Shown: in pieces, positions 6,685-13,436 of the stretch | How positions within the stretch are numbered: position 1 is the first letter of the stretch | Layout of the letters: each line of letters starts with the position of its first letter | Source: JBBQTQ01 sp038213135 | GTDB lineage: Bacteria > Actinomycetota > Thermoleophilia > Gaiellales > Gaiellaceae | DNA length: 15,999 nucleotides | NCBI GenBank assembly: GCA_038213135.1 | Contig: JBBQTQ010000064.1 | Location: 1-15,999 of the forward strand | Direction: 5' to 3' | Made by a program: the position numbers and the translations under genes | The notes under the pieces: generated by a model | What the model saw: the letters and a program-made list of their open reading frames with translations, nothing else | The model's database searches: none | Told to the model about the DNA's origin: nothing

Positions 6685-7232
6685 GCGAGCGCCTCTCCGG
6701 CCCGGCGCAGCGCCTTCAGCGCCTTGGTCGCGTCGCGGGCCGCGCGGGCCGCCCGCACGGGCTCGCGGGCGAATGCGCGCGCGACTCCGCCCCAGTCCGT
6801 GCCGCCGTCGGGCTTGGCGCCACCGGCTAGCAGGCCGAGCGGCCGCGACGGCGTGTCGCTGACGACACGTAGCGCGCCGGCGAGCTTGCCGGCGCGTGCC
6901 AACGGGCCGGTCTCGAGGTCGGCCGCGAGCGCACCGGTCGTCTCGTGTAGACGCCGCCGCTCCGCGGGGTCGTCGACGATCGCCTCGGCCGCGAGCAGCG
7001 TCGCGGGCCGGCCGACCCCGAGGGGCGAGCCCTCCCAGAGCGTCTTGCCGTGGAGATCGACGACGCGCGTCGCGTCCAGGACAGCGCCGCAAACAAGCTC
7101 GTCGGTCAACGCGCCGGCTAACCCGAAGGAGATCGCGGGCTCCGCCGGCGCGCCGAGCGCGAGGCCCATCCCGACCCGCCGGGCCCGCGTGCCTGCCGCC
7201 TTCTCCTCCGCCGCTGTCGCGACCGCCAGCAT
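6681..7232 (-). CDS. hpnG: Hopanoid-associated nucleoside phosphorylase (adenosylhopane to ribosylhopane)
   Basis: HpnG releases adenine from adenosylhopane to give ribosylhopane. The 183-residue protein shows the PNP/MTAN-type phosphorylase fold: EPAISFGLAGALTDELVCGAVLDATRV (31-57) matches the family's 'isfG.aGgL...l..Gdvv' core, E107 lies in DLETGP where family members have the DMES glutamate, and the catalytic D126 lies in LRVVSDTPS. It is somewhat shorter than many HpnG proteins, mainly at the N-terminus, where the first strand is abbreviated. I place the start at ATG 7230-7232. The frame remains open far upstream, but that stretch is Ser/Pro/Arg-rich intergenic sequence followed by hpnH read out of frame. 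No Shine-Dalgarno precedes the ATG. The assignment rests on fold plus position directly after hpnH. Confidence 0.87.
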   Translation of the reverse strand: MLAVATAAEEKAAGTRARRVGMGLALGAPAEPAISFGLAGALTDELVCGAVLDATRVVDLHGKTLWEGSPLGVGRPATLLAAEAIVDDPAERRRLHETTGALAADLETGPLARAGKLAGALRVVSDTPSRPLGLLAGGAKPDGGTDWGGVARAFAREPVRAARAARDATKALKALRRAGEALA

Positions 7233-7258
7233 CAACCGCTGAACGTCCAGGCCGCCTT

Positions 7259-7290
7259 GTCTCCGCGACGGCGAAGCCGACGACGGAGAC
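7259..7290. repeat. Hairpin 1 in the hpnH-hpnG spacer
   Basis: GTCTCCG (7259-7265) pairs with CGGAGAC (7284-7290); inside, CGGC-GAA-GCCG forms a second stem. No U-tract follows on the minus strand, so it is not a classical terminator. It may protect the upstream mRNA or act as a processing site. Confidence 0.7.
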
Positions 7291-7295
7291 GGGGA

Positions 7296-7324
7296 GGAGC
7301 AGCGCGGCTCAGCCGGGCTGCTCC
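7296..7324. repeat. Hairpin 2 in the hpnH-hpnG spacer
   Basis: GGAGCAGC (7296-7303) pairs with GCTGCTCC (7317-7324). After one G/G mismatch, CGGCT-C-AGCCG continues the symmetry inward. It lies 5 bp from hairpin 1, so the spacer is essentially two adjacent strong stem-loops. Confidence 0.75.
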
Positions 7325-7360
7325 GGTCACGCATGGCCGGACCGCTGCCCTCGACACCAC

Positions 7361-8365
7361 TCAACCGCTGAACGTCCAGGCCATGCTCCTCGCGGTCTCC
7401 TTGATGCTCGAGGTCGCCTCGAACGCGGCCGATGGCTCGAAGCCTGAGTGGATCGCGCAGTGCTCGCAGCGCGCGTCGTTGCCCGGACCGTAGTTCTCCC
7501 ACTCGATGCCCTCGAGGAGCGCGTCGTAGGTGGGGTAGATCCCGTCTGTGAGCAGGTAGCAGGGGCCTTTCCAGCCATACGGGTTCCGGGTGATCGAGCC
7601 CCACGGCGCACACGAGAGCTTGCGCTGGCCGGTCAGGAAGTCCTGGTAGATGGGGGTGGCGAGCCAGCGGTAGCCGTGCTCCTTGGCCGCGGCGCGGATC
7701 ATGCGGAACTTCTCCTCGTGCTCGGCCCGCGTCATCGTCAGCGCCGGGTCGATCTGCGAGTACTGGTAGCCGGGTGCGATCAGCATTCCGTCGATCCCGA
7801 TTTCGTTCGTGAGGTAGCCCATCATCTCGAGCACGTCGTCGACGGAGCTCTCCTTGAAGATCGTCGTGTTCGACGTGACGCGGAAGCCGGCCTCGCGCGC
7901 CTTGCGCATGGCGTCGACGGCGATGTCCCAGAGGCCCGGGTAGTCGCAGATGTAGTCGTGGATCTCGCGCATCCCGTCGAGGTGGACGACGAAGGTCAAG
8001 CGCGGATCGGGCTGGAAGACGTCGAGGAACTCCGGGAGCCGCAGGGCGTTCGTGCAGAGCTCGATGTTCTTCTTCTGCTCGAGCATCCCCGCGACGACGT
8101 CCTCGATCCCCTTGTAGACGAGCGGCTCGCCGCCGCAGATCGAGACGACCGGCGCCGGGCACTGCACGCCCGCGTCGAGGCACTCCTCGACCGAGAGGCG
8201 CGCCTTGTTCGACTCGTACTCGCGGATCTTCCCGCAGCCGATGCAGGCGATGTTGCAGGCGAGCGTCGGCTCCAGCATCAGCACGAGCGGGTAGAGCTCG
8301 CCCTTCTTCTTCTGGGAGACGACGTAGCGGCCGATCTGAATCGTCGAGCGGAGGGGGAATTTCAT
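7361..8365 (-). CDS. hpnH: Adenosylhopane synthase, radical SAM
   Basis: HpnH couples the 5'-deoxyadenosyl radical to hopene to make adenosylhopane, the first step of extended (C35) hopanoid synthesis. The 334-residue protein begins MKFPLRSTIQIGRYVVSQ, typical of HpnH, followed by the radical-SAM cluster motif CNIACIGC (C37, C41, C44), the SAM-contacting GGEP (78-81), and a C-terminal domain with further cysteines (C300 and C303 in RCEHC; others in SCAPW and GPCYLL), as in other HpnH proteins. The ATG overlaps the shc stop by 4 nt (8362-8365). The TGA at 7361-7363 is the first copy of a 22-bp repeat. Beyond it the frame stays open for 42 more codons to a second AWTFSG-stop, which I treat as a by-product of the duplication. 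Confidence 0.97.
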   Translation of the reverse strand: MKFPLRSTIQIGRYVVSQKKKGELYPLVLMLEPTLACNIACIGCGKIREYESNKARLSVEECLDAGVQCPAPVVSICGGEPLVYKGIEDVVAGMLEQKKNIELCTNALRLPEFLDVFQPDPRLTFVVHLDGMREIHDYICDYPGLWDIAVDAMRKAREAGFRVTSNTTIFKESSVDDVLEMMGYLTNEIGIDGMLIAPGYQYSQIDPALTMTRAEHEEKFRMIRAAAKEHGYRWLATPIYQDFLTGQRKLSCAPWGSITRNPYGWKGPCYLLTDGIYPTYDALLEGIEWENYGPGNDARCEHCAIHSGFEPSAAFEATSSIKETARSMAWTFSG

Positions 8366-10146
8366 CGGTTCAACCTTTCGCGTAGTCGTCCGAGTGCCAT
8401 CAGCGGAAAGTGCAGTCGATACAGGTGGTAACGGATCATGAAATCAGTTGGAAAGCCGGTGCCCGTGTAGTGCTGCTCGTCCCAGTCGCCATTGTCCAGC
8501 TGGGCGGAACAAAGGTACTCCGCGGCCCTCTTGGCGGACTTACTCTCTGCAGCACCCGCGGCTACGTAGCCTAGTAAGGCCCAGGCCGTTTGTGAAGCAG
8601 TGACGCTGCCGCGACCTCTCGTGGCGGTTTCGTGGTAGGAGCGGATGTCCTCGCCGAAGCCGCCGTTCTCCGCCTGGACCGAATCCATCCAGTCCACGGC
8701 GCGGCGGATCGATGGGTGATCCGGAGGCGAGCCGAGCGCCTCGAGGGCGGGCAGCGCCGCGCCCACCCCGTAGACGTGGTTCACGCCCCAGCGGCCCCAC
8801 CAGGAACCGTCCTCCTGCTGCTCGCCGAGAAGGTAGGCCGTCCCCCGCTCGATCGCCGCGTCGTAGCCCGGGTAGTGGGCGAGCGCCTCGAGCGCGTGTG
8901 CGGTGACGTCCTCGCTCGGCGGGTCGATCACCGCGCCGAAGTCGCAGAGCGGAACCTTGTAGAGCCAGGCGCTCGTGTTGTCGACGTCGAAGGCACCCCA
9001 CCCGCCGTTGCCGGACTGCATCCCGGCGATCCAGTCGAGGCCGCGCTGGATCGGCTCTTCGCCGATCTCGAGCGCGCGCAGCGCGAGGATCACGACCGCC
9101 GTGTCGTCGACGTCCGGGTAGAGGTCGTTCTCGAACTCGAAGGCCCAGCCCCCTGGGGCGATGTGAGGGACGCGGACGGACCAGTCGCCCTTGACCGTGA
9201 CCTCCTCTGCGAGCAGCCACTCGCCGGCCTTGACGAGTTGCGGATGATCGGCGGGAACGCCTGCATCGCGCAGGGCCAGGATCGCGAGGGCCGTGTCCCA
9301 GATCGGCGACTGGCAGGCCTCCGGACGCAAGCGGTCACCCTCGTCGACCATGAAGCCGCTCCAGCCCTCGACGGCGCGGCGCAGTGTCTCGTCCTCGAAG
9401 CCGTGGCCGAGGGAGGCCAGCATCAGGATCGACCAGACCCACGGCGGCTGGATCCCGCCCCAGGAGCCGTCGGCCTCCTGGCGGTCGCGCACCCAGGTCT
9501 CCGCCGCCGCGAGAGCGCGGCGCCGGAGACCAGAGGGACGGCGCGGGCGTCGCGTCTCGCCTGGGCGGTCGCCGAGCTCCGCGAGCGAGACCCCGCTCGG
9601 GCGGACAGGTCTCAGGGCCTGGCACATGGACAGGGCCACGATCGTCTGGCGGGCCCAGCAGGCGAAGTTGTAGATCGAGAACGGCGCGCTCGGCGGCAGC
9701 AGGACGATCTCGATCGGCACGGTTGGGATCCGCTGCCACGGCCAGTGGTCGAGCAGCGCCAGGAAGCACTTCGTGAAGACGCGGCTCTTGGCGATCCCGC
9801 CCTGGCGCTGAATGTACGCGCGCGCCTCCTCGCCCGCGTCGACGCCGGCCATCTTCAGGGCGACGTAGGCCTCGATCGTCGTCGAGAGATCGGGTGGCCC
9901 CTCGAACCAGATCGACCAGGTTCCGTCCTCGCGGCGGCGTGCGAGCAGCTCGTTGGCGAGCTTGCGGTCGGTCTCCGGGTCTCGCAGGCCGAGCGCATGC
10001 AGCCAGATCAGATGCTGCGCGATCATCGTCGCGTTCGACTCGAGCTCACCGACCCACCAGCCGTCCGGGTGCTGGAGCTCGAGCAAGCGGCGGGTCGCGG
10101 CATCGACGGCGCGGTCGAGCCGGGTCAGCTCGGCGACCGCCGTCAT
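8362..10146 (-). CDS. shc: Squalene-hopene cyclase
   Basis: SHC (HpnF) cyclises squalene to hopene/hopanol at the membrane. The 594-residue protein contains the protonating DXDD motif as D345-V-D347-D348 (LYPDVDDTAVV). It has many QW-type repeats: QHPDGWW (25-31), QEADGSWGG (223-231), QSGNGGWGAF (377-386), QEDGSWWG (444-451), QAENGGFGED (491-500) and QLDNGDW (549-555). It is somewhat shorter than the usual 620-650 residues. An Arg/Pro-rich stretch (about 179-212) replaces the better-conserved sequence there. The ATG at 10144-10146 overlaps the hpnE stop by 4 nt, which fixes the start. Codon use changes in the last roughly 85 codons (8362 to about 8632): more A/T-ending codons, including adjacent TTA and CTA leucines at 8572-8577, unlike the rest of the gene. 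Confidence 0.97.
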   Translation of the reverse strand: MTAVAELTRLDRAVDAATRRLLELQHPDGWWVGELESNATMIAQHLIWLHALGLRDPETDRKLANELLARRREDGTWSIWFEGPPDLSTTIEAYVALKMAGVDAGEEARAYIQRQGGIAKSRVFTKCFLALLDHWPWQRIPTVPIEIVLLPPSAPFSIYNFACWARQTIVALSMCQALRPVRPSGVSLAELGDRPGETRRPRRPSGLRRRALAAAETWVRDRQEADGSWGGIQPPWVWSILMLASLGHGFEDETLRRAVEGWSGFMVDEGDRLRPEACQSPIWDTALAILALRDAGVPADHPQLVKAGEWLLAEEVTVKGDWSVRVPHIAPGGWAFEFENDLYPDVDDTAVVILALRALEIGEEPIQRGLDWIAGMQSGNGGWGAFDVDNTSAWLYKVPLCDFGAVIDPPSEDVTAHALEALAHYPGYDAAIERGTAYLLGEQQEDGSWWGRWGVNHVYGVGAALPALEALGSPPDHPSIRRAVDWMDSVQAENGGFGEDIRSYHETATRGRGSVTASQTAWALLGYVAAGAAESKSAKRAAEYLCSAQLDNGDWDEQHYTGTGFPTDFMIRYHLYRLHFPLMALGRLRERLNR

Positions 10147-11384
10147 GCAGGCACTTTGTCTCGCATGCGGGCCATTTTCGCGGCGCGGCGGCCGCTCTGC
10201 ACGGCGGCCTCCATCGTCGCCGGCCAGCGGGAGGCGGTCCATGCGCCCGCGAGGAAGACGTCCGGCCGGGCGGTCTCGGGCGGCCAGCGGAGGCGTGCCG
10301 TCCCGGGCCGAGCGGCGAAGGTCGCCCGCGGCTCGCGGCTGACTCGCGACCAGAGGAGCTCAGCCGGGCCGAGCCGGTCGGTCAGCGCGCCGGCCATCAG
10401 GTCGACGAGCTCGCGGCCGCGGAGCTCGAGCAGGTCTGGGACGCCGCTCGAAACGACGGTCAGGTACTCGCCACCAGCCTGGGGCTGCTGGCCGGTCAGC
10501 AGGCCACGGTTGAAGACCCAGTGGGCAGGGCTTTCCAGCAGCGCGGCGAGCGGCCGGTGGAGGAGTGGACGGTCGAAGAGCAGGTGCACGCTGACGATCG
10601 GCGAGTCCTCGAGCGCGGGCGGCTCCTCGCCGAGCAGCCGCGCGGTCTCGGCCGGAGGCAGCGCGAGCACGATTGCATCCGCGTCGAGCTCGTCCAGCTC
10701 GCCGACGCGCGTGTCGAGCCGGACGTCCGCCCCCGCGGCCTCGAGCGCGCGATCCGCCGCGTCGCCGTGCATCTCCCCGAGCGGCTCCGTGGGCAGCAGC
10801 AGGTCGCTCGCCTCGCGCTCGCCGAGCAGCGCGGTCGCGACCGTGAAGATCCCGTAGTCGGCGCCGGCCTCCTCGGTCGGCAGGTTCAGCGCCGGACGGA
10901 TGAAGACGTCCCAGAAGCGGTCGATCTCCTCGGGCCGCTGGCCGAGCCCGCGCAGCAGCGAGCCGAAGGTCTCGTCCGCGTGTTCCTGCTCGCGAAGCGT
11001 CCCGAGCTTGCGCGCCACCCGCGCGATCCGCAGCCGGCCGGCGAACGAGACATGGCCGTAGGAGAGAAGCCCGACCGGCCCGGCGCGAACGACCGAGACC
11101 CGGCCGCGCTCGTCGATCACCGGCAACGCCAGCCGCTCGCGACGCAGCGCGCCGAGCTTGCCGATCCGCTCCAGAAACGACTGATATGCGGTGAAGCAGC
11201 CGAGCGCGACATGCTGGCCGTTGTCCGGGGGCGGCGGCGGGTCGCCCTCGCGCTCGGGCAGCGTCTGGACGGCGCCGCCGAGCGTGGGACGCGCCTCGTA
11301 GAGCGTCACCTCGCAGCCGGAGTCGACGATCTCGAGCGCCGCCGCCAGGCCCGCGAGCCCGCCGCCGACGACCGCGACCCTCAC
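10143..11384 (-). CDS. hpnE: Hydroxysqualene dehydroxylase (FAD-dependent)
   Basis: HpnE reduces hydroxysqualene to squalene. The 413-residue flavoprotein starts MRVAVVGGGLAGLAAALEI, a dinucleotide-binding motif (G7-G8-G9-L-A-G12), with E30 at the end of strand 2 (TLYEARPTLGG) to hold the FAD ribose. The middle part (FIRPALNLP, about residues 165-175) and the C-terminal FAD contact (VFLAGAWTASRWPATMEAAVQSG) are typical of the amine-oxidase/phytoene-desaturase-like HpnE group. The open frame extends far upstream, but that part is hpnD and hpnC read out of frame. The GTG at 11382-11384 overlaps the hpnD stop (GTGA) and begins the conserved motif directly. With HpnC and HpnD it forms the three-enzyme bacterial route from FPP to squalene that replaces squalene synthase. 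Confidence 0.95.
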   Translation of the reverse strand: MRVAVVGGGLAGLAAALEIVDSGCEVTLYEARPTLGGAVQTLPEREGDPPPPPDNGQHVALGCFTAYQSFLERIGKLGALRRERLALPVIDERGRVSVVRAGPVGLLSYGHVSFAGRLRIARVARKLGTLREQEHADETFGSLLRGLGQRPEEIDRFWDVFIRPALNLPTEEAGADYGIFTVATALLGEREASDLLLPTEPLGEMHGDAADRALEAAGADVRLDTRVGELDELDADAIVLALPPAETARLLGEEPPALEDSPIVSVHLLFDRPLLHRPLAALLESPAHWVFNRGLLTGQQPQAGGEYLTVVSSGVPDLLELRGRELVDLMAGALTDRLGPAELLWSRVSREPRATFAARPGTARLRWPPETARPDVFLAGAWTASRWPATMEAAVQSGRRAAKMARMRDKVPA

Positions 11385-12196
11385 CGCAGCAGCGCTCCCA
11401 CCGCGATCCCGACCTTGGTCAGCGACGAAAGCTTCGGCTTCCCGTCGAAGACGTCGAAGCCCTTCGCCTCGATCTGCTCCAGCGTCGCCTCGTACAAGCG
11501 CGCGAAGGTGTGGACGCAGGCGGCGCTGCGCCTGTCGAGGTAGTCGAGCAGCGTCAGCCCGTCCTTCAGGTACGTGCGGGCGCGCGCGGCCTGGTAGGCC
11601 AGCAGCGCCTGCCAGGCGGAGTCGACGCGGCCGGCGTCGATGTCCGCTTCGGACACGCCGAAGGAGGACAGCTCCTCCTGCGGGAGGTAGACCCGGCCGA
11701 GCTCCCAGTCCTCCTTGACGTCTCGCATGATGTTGATCAGCTGCAGGGCGATCCCGAGCTGCTCGGCGCGCTGCGGCTGGTCGGCCCCGTAGACGCCCAT
11801 GCAGGCCACGCCGACCGCGCCCGCGACACGCGAGCAGTACCCACGTAGCTCGTCGAAGTCCTGGTAGCGGGTCTTCTCCAGATCCATCAGCCCGCCGTCG
11901 ATCAGGTCGTTCAGCGCCTTGGCCGAGATCGGAAAGCGCTCCCGGGCGTCGGCGAGCGCGACGAGCATCGCGTCGCCGGTCGGCGGGGCGTCGATGGCGG
12001 CGCGAAGTGCCTCGAGCCGGTCGCGCTTGTCCTCGCCGGGCTCGTCGGCGACGTCGTCCACCTGGCGGGCGAACGCGTAGATCGCCGCAATCGCGCGCCG
12101 CTTCGGTTTCGGCAGCACCATGATCCCGTAGGCGAAGTTCCGCGCCTTCTTGCGCGTGAGCCTCCCGACCTCGGCGTACGCCTGCTCGGGCGTCAT
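11381..12196 (-). CDS. hpnD: Presqualene diphosphate synthase
   Basis: HpnD condenses two farnesyl diphosphates to presqualene diphosphate. The 271-residue all-alpha prenyl-condensing enzyme has both magnesium-binding aspartate motifs, D47-D48-V-A-D51-E52 (RQVDDVADE) and N155-I-M-R-D159-V-K-E-D163 (INIMRDVKEDWELGRVYLP). The conserved segment KARNFAYGIMVLPKPKRRAI (17-36) is characteristic of the squalene/phytoene synthase superfamily. Gene order directly after hpnC and before hpnE matches other bacterial hopanoid clusters and separates it from phytoene synthase. The ATG overlaps the hpnC stop by 4 nt (12193-12196). Confidence 0.95.
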   Translation of the reverse strand: MTPEQAYAEVGRLTRKKARNFAYGIMVLPKPKRRAIAAIYAFARQVDDVADEPGEDKRDRLEALRAAIDAPPTGDAMLVALADARERFPISAKALNDLIDGGLMDLEKTRYQDFDELRGYCSRVAGAVGVACMGVYGADQPQRAEQLGIALQLINIMRDVKEDWELGRVYLPQEELSSFGVSEADIDAGRVDSAWQALLAYQAARARTYLKDGLTLLDYLDRRSAACVHTFARLYEATLEQIEAKGFDVFDGKPKLSSLTKVGIAVGALLR

Positions 12197-12990
12197 GCGA
12201 CGAGCGCTCCGACCGCCGCGCGGGCAAGGCGCAGCCTGGACGGGGCGGGCCTGCCGGTGAAGATGTCCCAGTCGGCGCGCTCGAGCGCCTCGAGCGCCGC
12301 CAGGCCGCCACGGGCGAAGAGCCCGACCGCCCGGCCCATCCGGCCGCCGATCCGCTCGCGGAGCACCTCGCCCCCAGCGAGCAGCTCGCGCGCGCGCCCG
12401 GCCTCGAAGCGCAACAGCTTCCGCAAGGGCTCGTTCTCTCCGTCGAGACCGGCGACGCCGAAGCGCCGCCGGTCCTCGGCGGGCAGATAGACCCGCCCGA
12501 GCTCCAGGTCGCGCGGCACGTCCTGGAGGAAGTTGACGAGCTGGAGACCGGTGCAGACATCGTCGGAGGCCGCCACCAGCTCAGGCCTCTCGGTAAGTCG
12601 CAGGATGCCGAGCACGAGCCGCCCGACCGGATCCGCCGAGTACGTGCAGTACTCCTTCAGGTCGGCCCAGGTCTCGTACTCGGTCACGTACTGGTCGCGG
12701 CGGTTGCACTCGATCAGCCGGAGAAACGGCTCACGCGGCAGGTCGAATTCCCGGATCGTCGGCTGCAGCTCGACCATCACCTCCCAGGTGGGCTCGTCGA
12801 GCTGGCGCTCGAGCTCGTCCAGCAGCGCGGCGCGGTCGCCCTCGGCCTCGTCGCCGAGGATGTCGACGAGCCGAGCGAAGCCGTAGATCACGCGCAGGTG
12901 CGGACGAAGCTCGCGCGGGAAGAGCAGCGAGGCGATCGGGAAGTTCTCCGTCCGCGCACGCGCCGCGACGGCTGCGGCCTCCGGTGGCAT
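12193..12990 (-). CDS. hpnC: Hydroxysqualene synthase
   Basis: HpnC converts presqualene diphosphate to hydroxysqualene by loss of diphosphate and capture of water. The 265-residue protein is a paralogue of HpnD: TENFPIASLLFPRELRPHLRVIYGFARLVD (14-43) is typical of HpnC, and the first aspartate motif is the shortened D43-I-L-G-D47-E48. The second is D157-V-P-R-D161 (NFLQDVPRDLELGRVYLP). The ATG at 12988-12990 has no Shine-Dalgarno but lies exactly 6 nt after a TAGCAT -10 box, so the operon mRNA is probably leaderless here. The upstream VOC gene ends only 9 nt before this start and could also be co-transcribed. Confidence 0.94.
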   Translation of the reverse strand: MPPEAAAVAARARTENFPIASLLFPRELRPHLRVIYGFARLVDILGDEAEGDRAALLDELERQLDEPTWEVMVELQPTIREFDLPREPFLRLIECNRRDQYVTEYETWADLKEYCTYSADPVGRLVLGILRLTERPELVAASDDVCTGLQLVNFLQDVPRDLELGRVYLPAEDRRRFGVAGLDGENEPLRKLLRFEAGRARELLAGGEVLRERIGGRMGRAVGLFARGGLAALEALERADWDIFTGRPAPSRLRLARAAVGALVA

Positions 12991-12996
12991 GGGACG

Positions 12997-13002
12997 ATGC
13001 TA
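12997..13002 (-). promoter_or_regulatory. -10 box for the hopanoid operon
   Basis: TAGCAT on the minus strand is followed by CGTCCC and the hpnC ATG at 12990, the layout expected for a leaderless actinobacterial promoter. Its first three bases are the TAG stop codon of the VOC gene, so the promoter sits on the 3' end of that gene. No convincing -35 hexamer was seen. Confidence 0.5.
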
Positions 13003-13395
13003 TCGCCGTTCGGCGAACATCCAGACCTGGCCCTCGGGATCGGTCGCCGTGAAGCGATGGTCGCCCTGCGCCGAGGTCTCGAGCTCACTTACCTGCGCAC
13101 CGGCGTTCCGCGCGCGCTCGTGTAGAGCCTCGACACCGTCTACGTAAACGTGAACCATCGAGGGCGGGTGCATGCCCAGCGTCTTCGGGCTCTGGAAGCC
13201 GTCCCAGGCCTGGCCGAGCATGACGAGACCATCCTCGCCGAGCAAGAGCTCGCAGTGCCTTCGACCGGCGCCGCCGGTTGTCATCAGGCGCTCTTCGAAG
13301 CCGAACGTGTCCTTCAGGTAATCGATGACGCGGTCGGCGTCCTCGTAAAGGAGGTAGGGCGACACGCGCGGGTAGCCGGGCGGTGGGTTCGTCAT
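13000..13395 (-). CDS. VOC (glyoxalase/bleomycin-resistance fold) protein
   Basis: A 131-residue protein with the two beta-alpha-beta-beta-beta halves of the vicinal-oxygen-chelate fold: SPYLLYEDADRVIDYLKDTFGFEE (12-35) and, after H82 (MVHVYVDGVEALHERARNAGA), the second half ending in the hallmark TDPEGQVWMFAERR (118-131). H47 and E49 (RRHCELLLG) and H82 are plausible metal or substrate ligands. It resembles the PhnB/YdfO-like group, whose members are often of unknown substrate. It lies directly upstream of hpnC on the same strand (9 nt), so it may be the first gene of the hopanoid transcript, though hpnC appears to have its own -10. A TACGCT box (13404-13409) lies 8 nt before its ATG. Confidence 0.87.
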   Translation of the reverse strand: MTNPPPGYPRVSPYLLYEDADRVIDYLKDTFGFEERLMTTGGAGRRHCELLLGEDGLVMLGQAWDGFQSPKTLGMHPPSMVHVYVDGVEALHERARNAGAQVSELETSAQGDHRFTATDPEGQVWMFAERR

Positions 13396-13436
13396 GGCCC
13401 TTTAGCGTAAGCGCTCAGCAGCCGACTACTAGAGCG
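13396..13436. promoter_or_regulatory. 41-bp divergent intergenic region with overlapping -10-like boxes
   Basis: On the minus strand TACGCT (13404-13409) ends 8 nt before the VOC ATG. On the plus strand TAGCGT (13403-13408) lies 28 nt before the GTG of the secreted protein. The two are complementary, offset by 1 bp. No Shine-Dalgarno is evident on either side. The minus-strand assignment is the better of the two. Confidence 0.4.

Larger units (their letters stand above)
7232..7382. repeat. 22-bp direct repeat flanking an insertion between hpnH and hpnG
   Basis: Positions 7232-7253 and 7361-7382 are identical over 22 bp, 129 bp apart. The right copy encodes the last residues of HpnH (AWTFSG and stop). 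The left copy keeps the same codons and runs into the hpnG ATG as TGATG, a typical stop/start coupling. The simplest reading is that the two genes once overlapped at the left copy and that 129 bp were later added by tandem duplication or insertion. All other enzyme-gene junctions in the string are 4-nt overlaps. Confidence 0.85.

Noticed and set aside
7232..7363. Stop-codon readthrough (or selenocysteine) of the hpnH TGA giving a 42-residue extension
   Set aside because: The frame is open to a second stop, but the extension is Arg/Ala-rich, no SECIS-like element is recognisable, and the 3-fold length is explained by a duplication of 129 bp.
7233..8183. N-terminal extension of HpnG by about 317 residues
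   Set aside because: The open frame crosses hpnH out of frame and then the hairpin spacer, giving low-complexity Arg/Ser/Pro sequence; the phosphorylase fold begins near the ATG at 7232.
3322..11543. Long plus-strand open frames opposite the epimerase, ispH/hpnG, shc and hpnE (3322-4452, 5788-7242, 8632-10857, 9894-11543)
   Set aside because: They are antisense to well-recognised enzymes, are rich in Arg/Ala/Asp/Val as expected for mirror frames of high-GC genes, and show no family motif.
11385..12560. HpnE fused to an upstream domain (805-residue frame)
   Set aside because: The upstream part is hpnD and hpnC read in another frame; the FAD motif starts at GTG 11384, which overlaps the hpnD stop.
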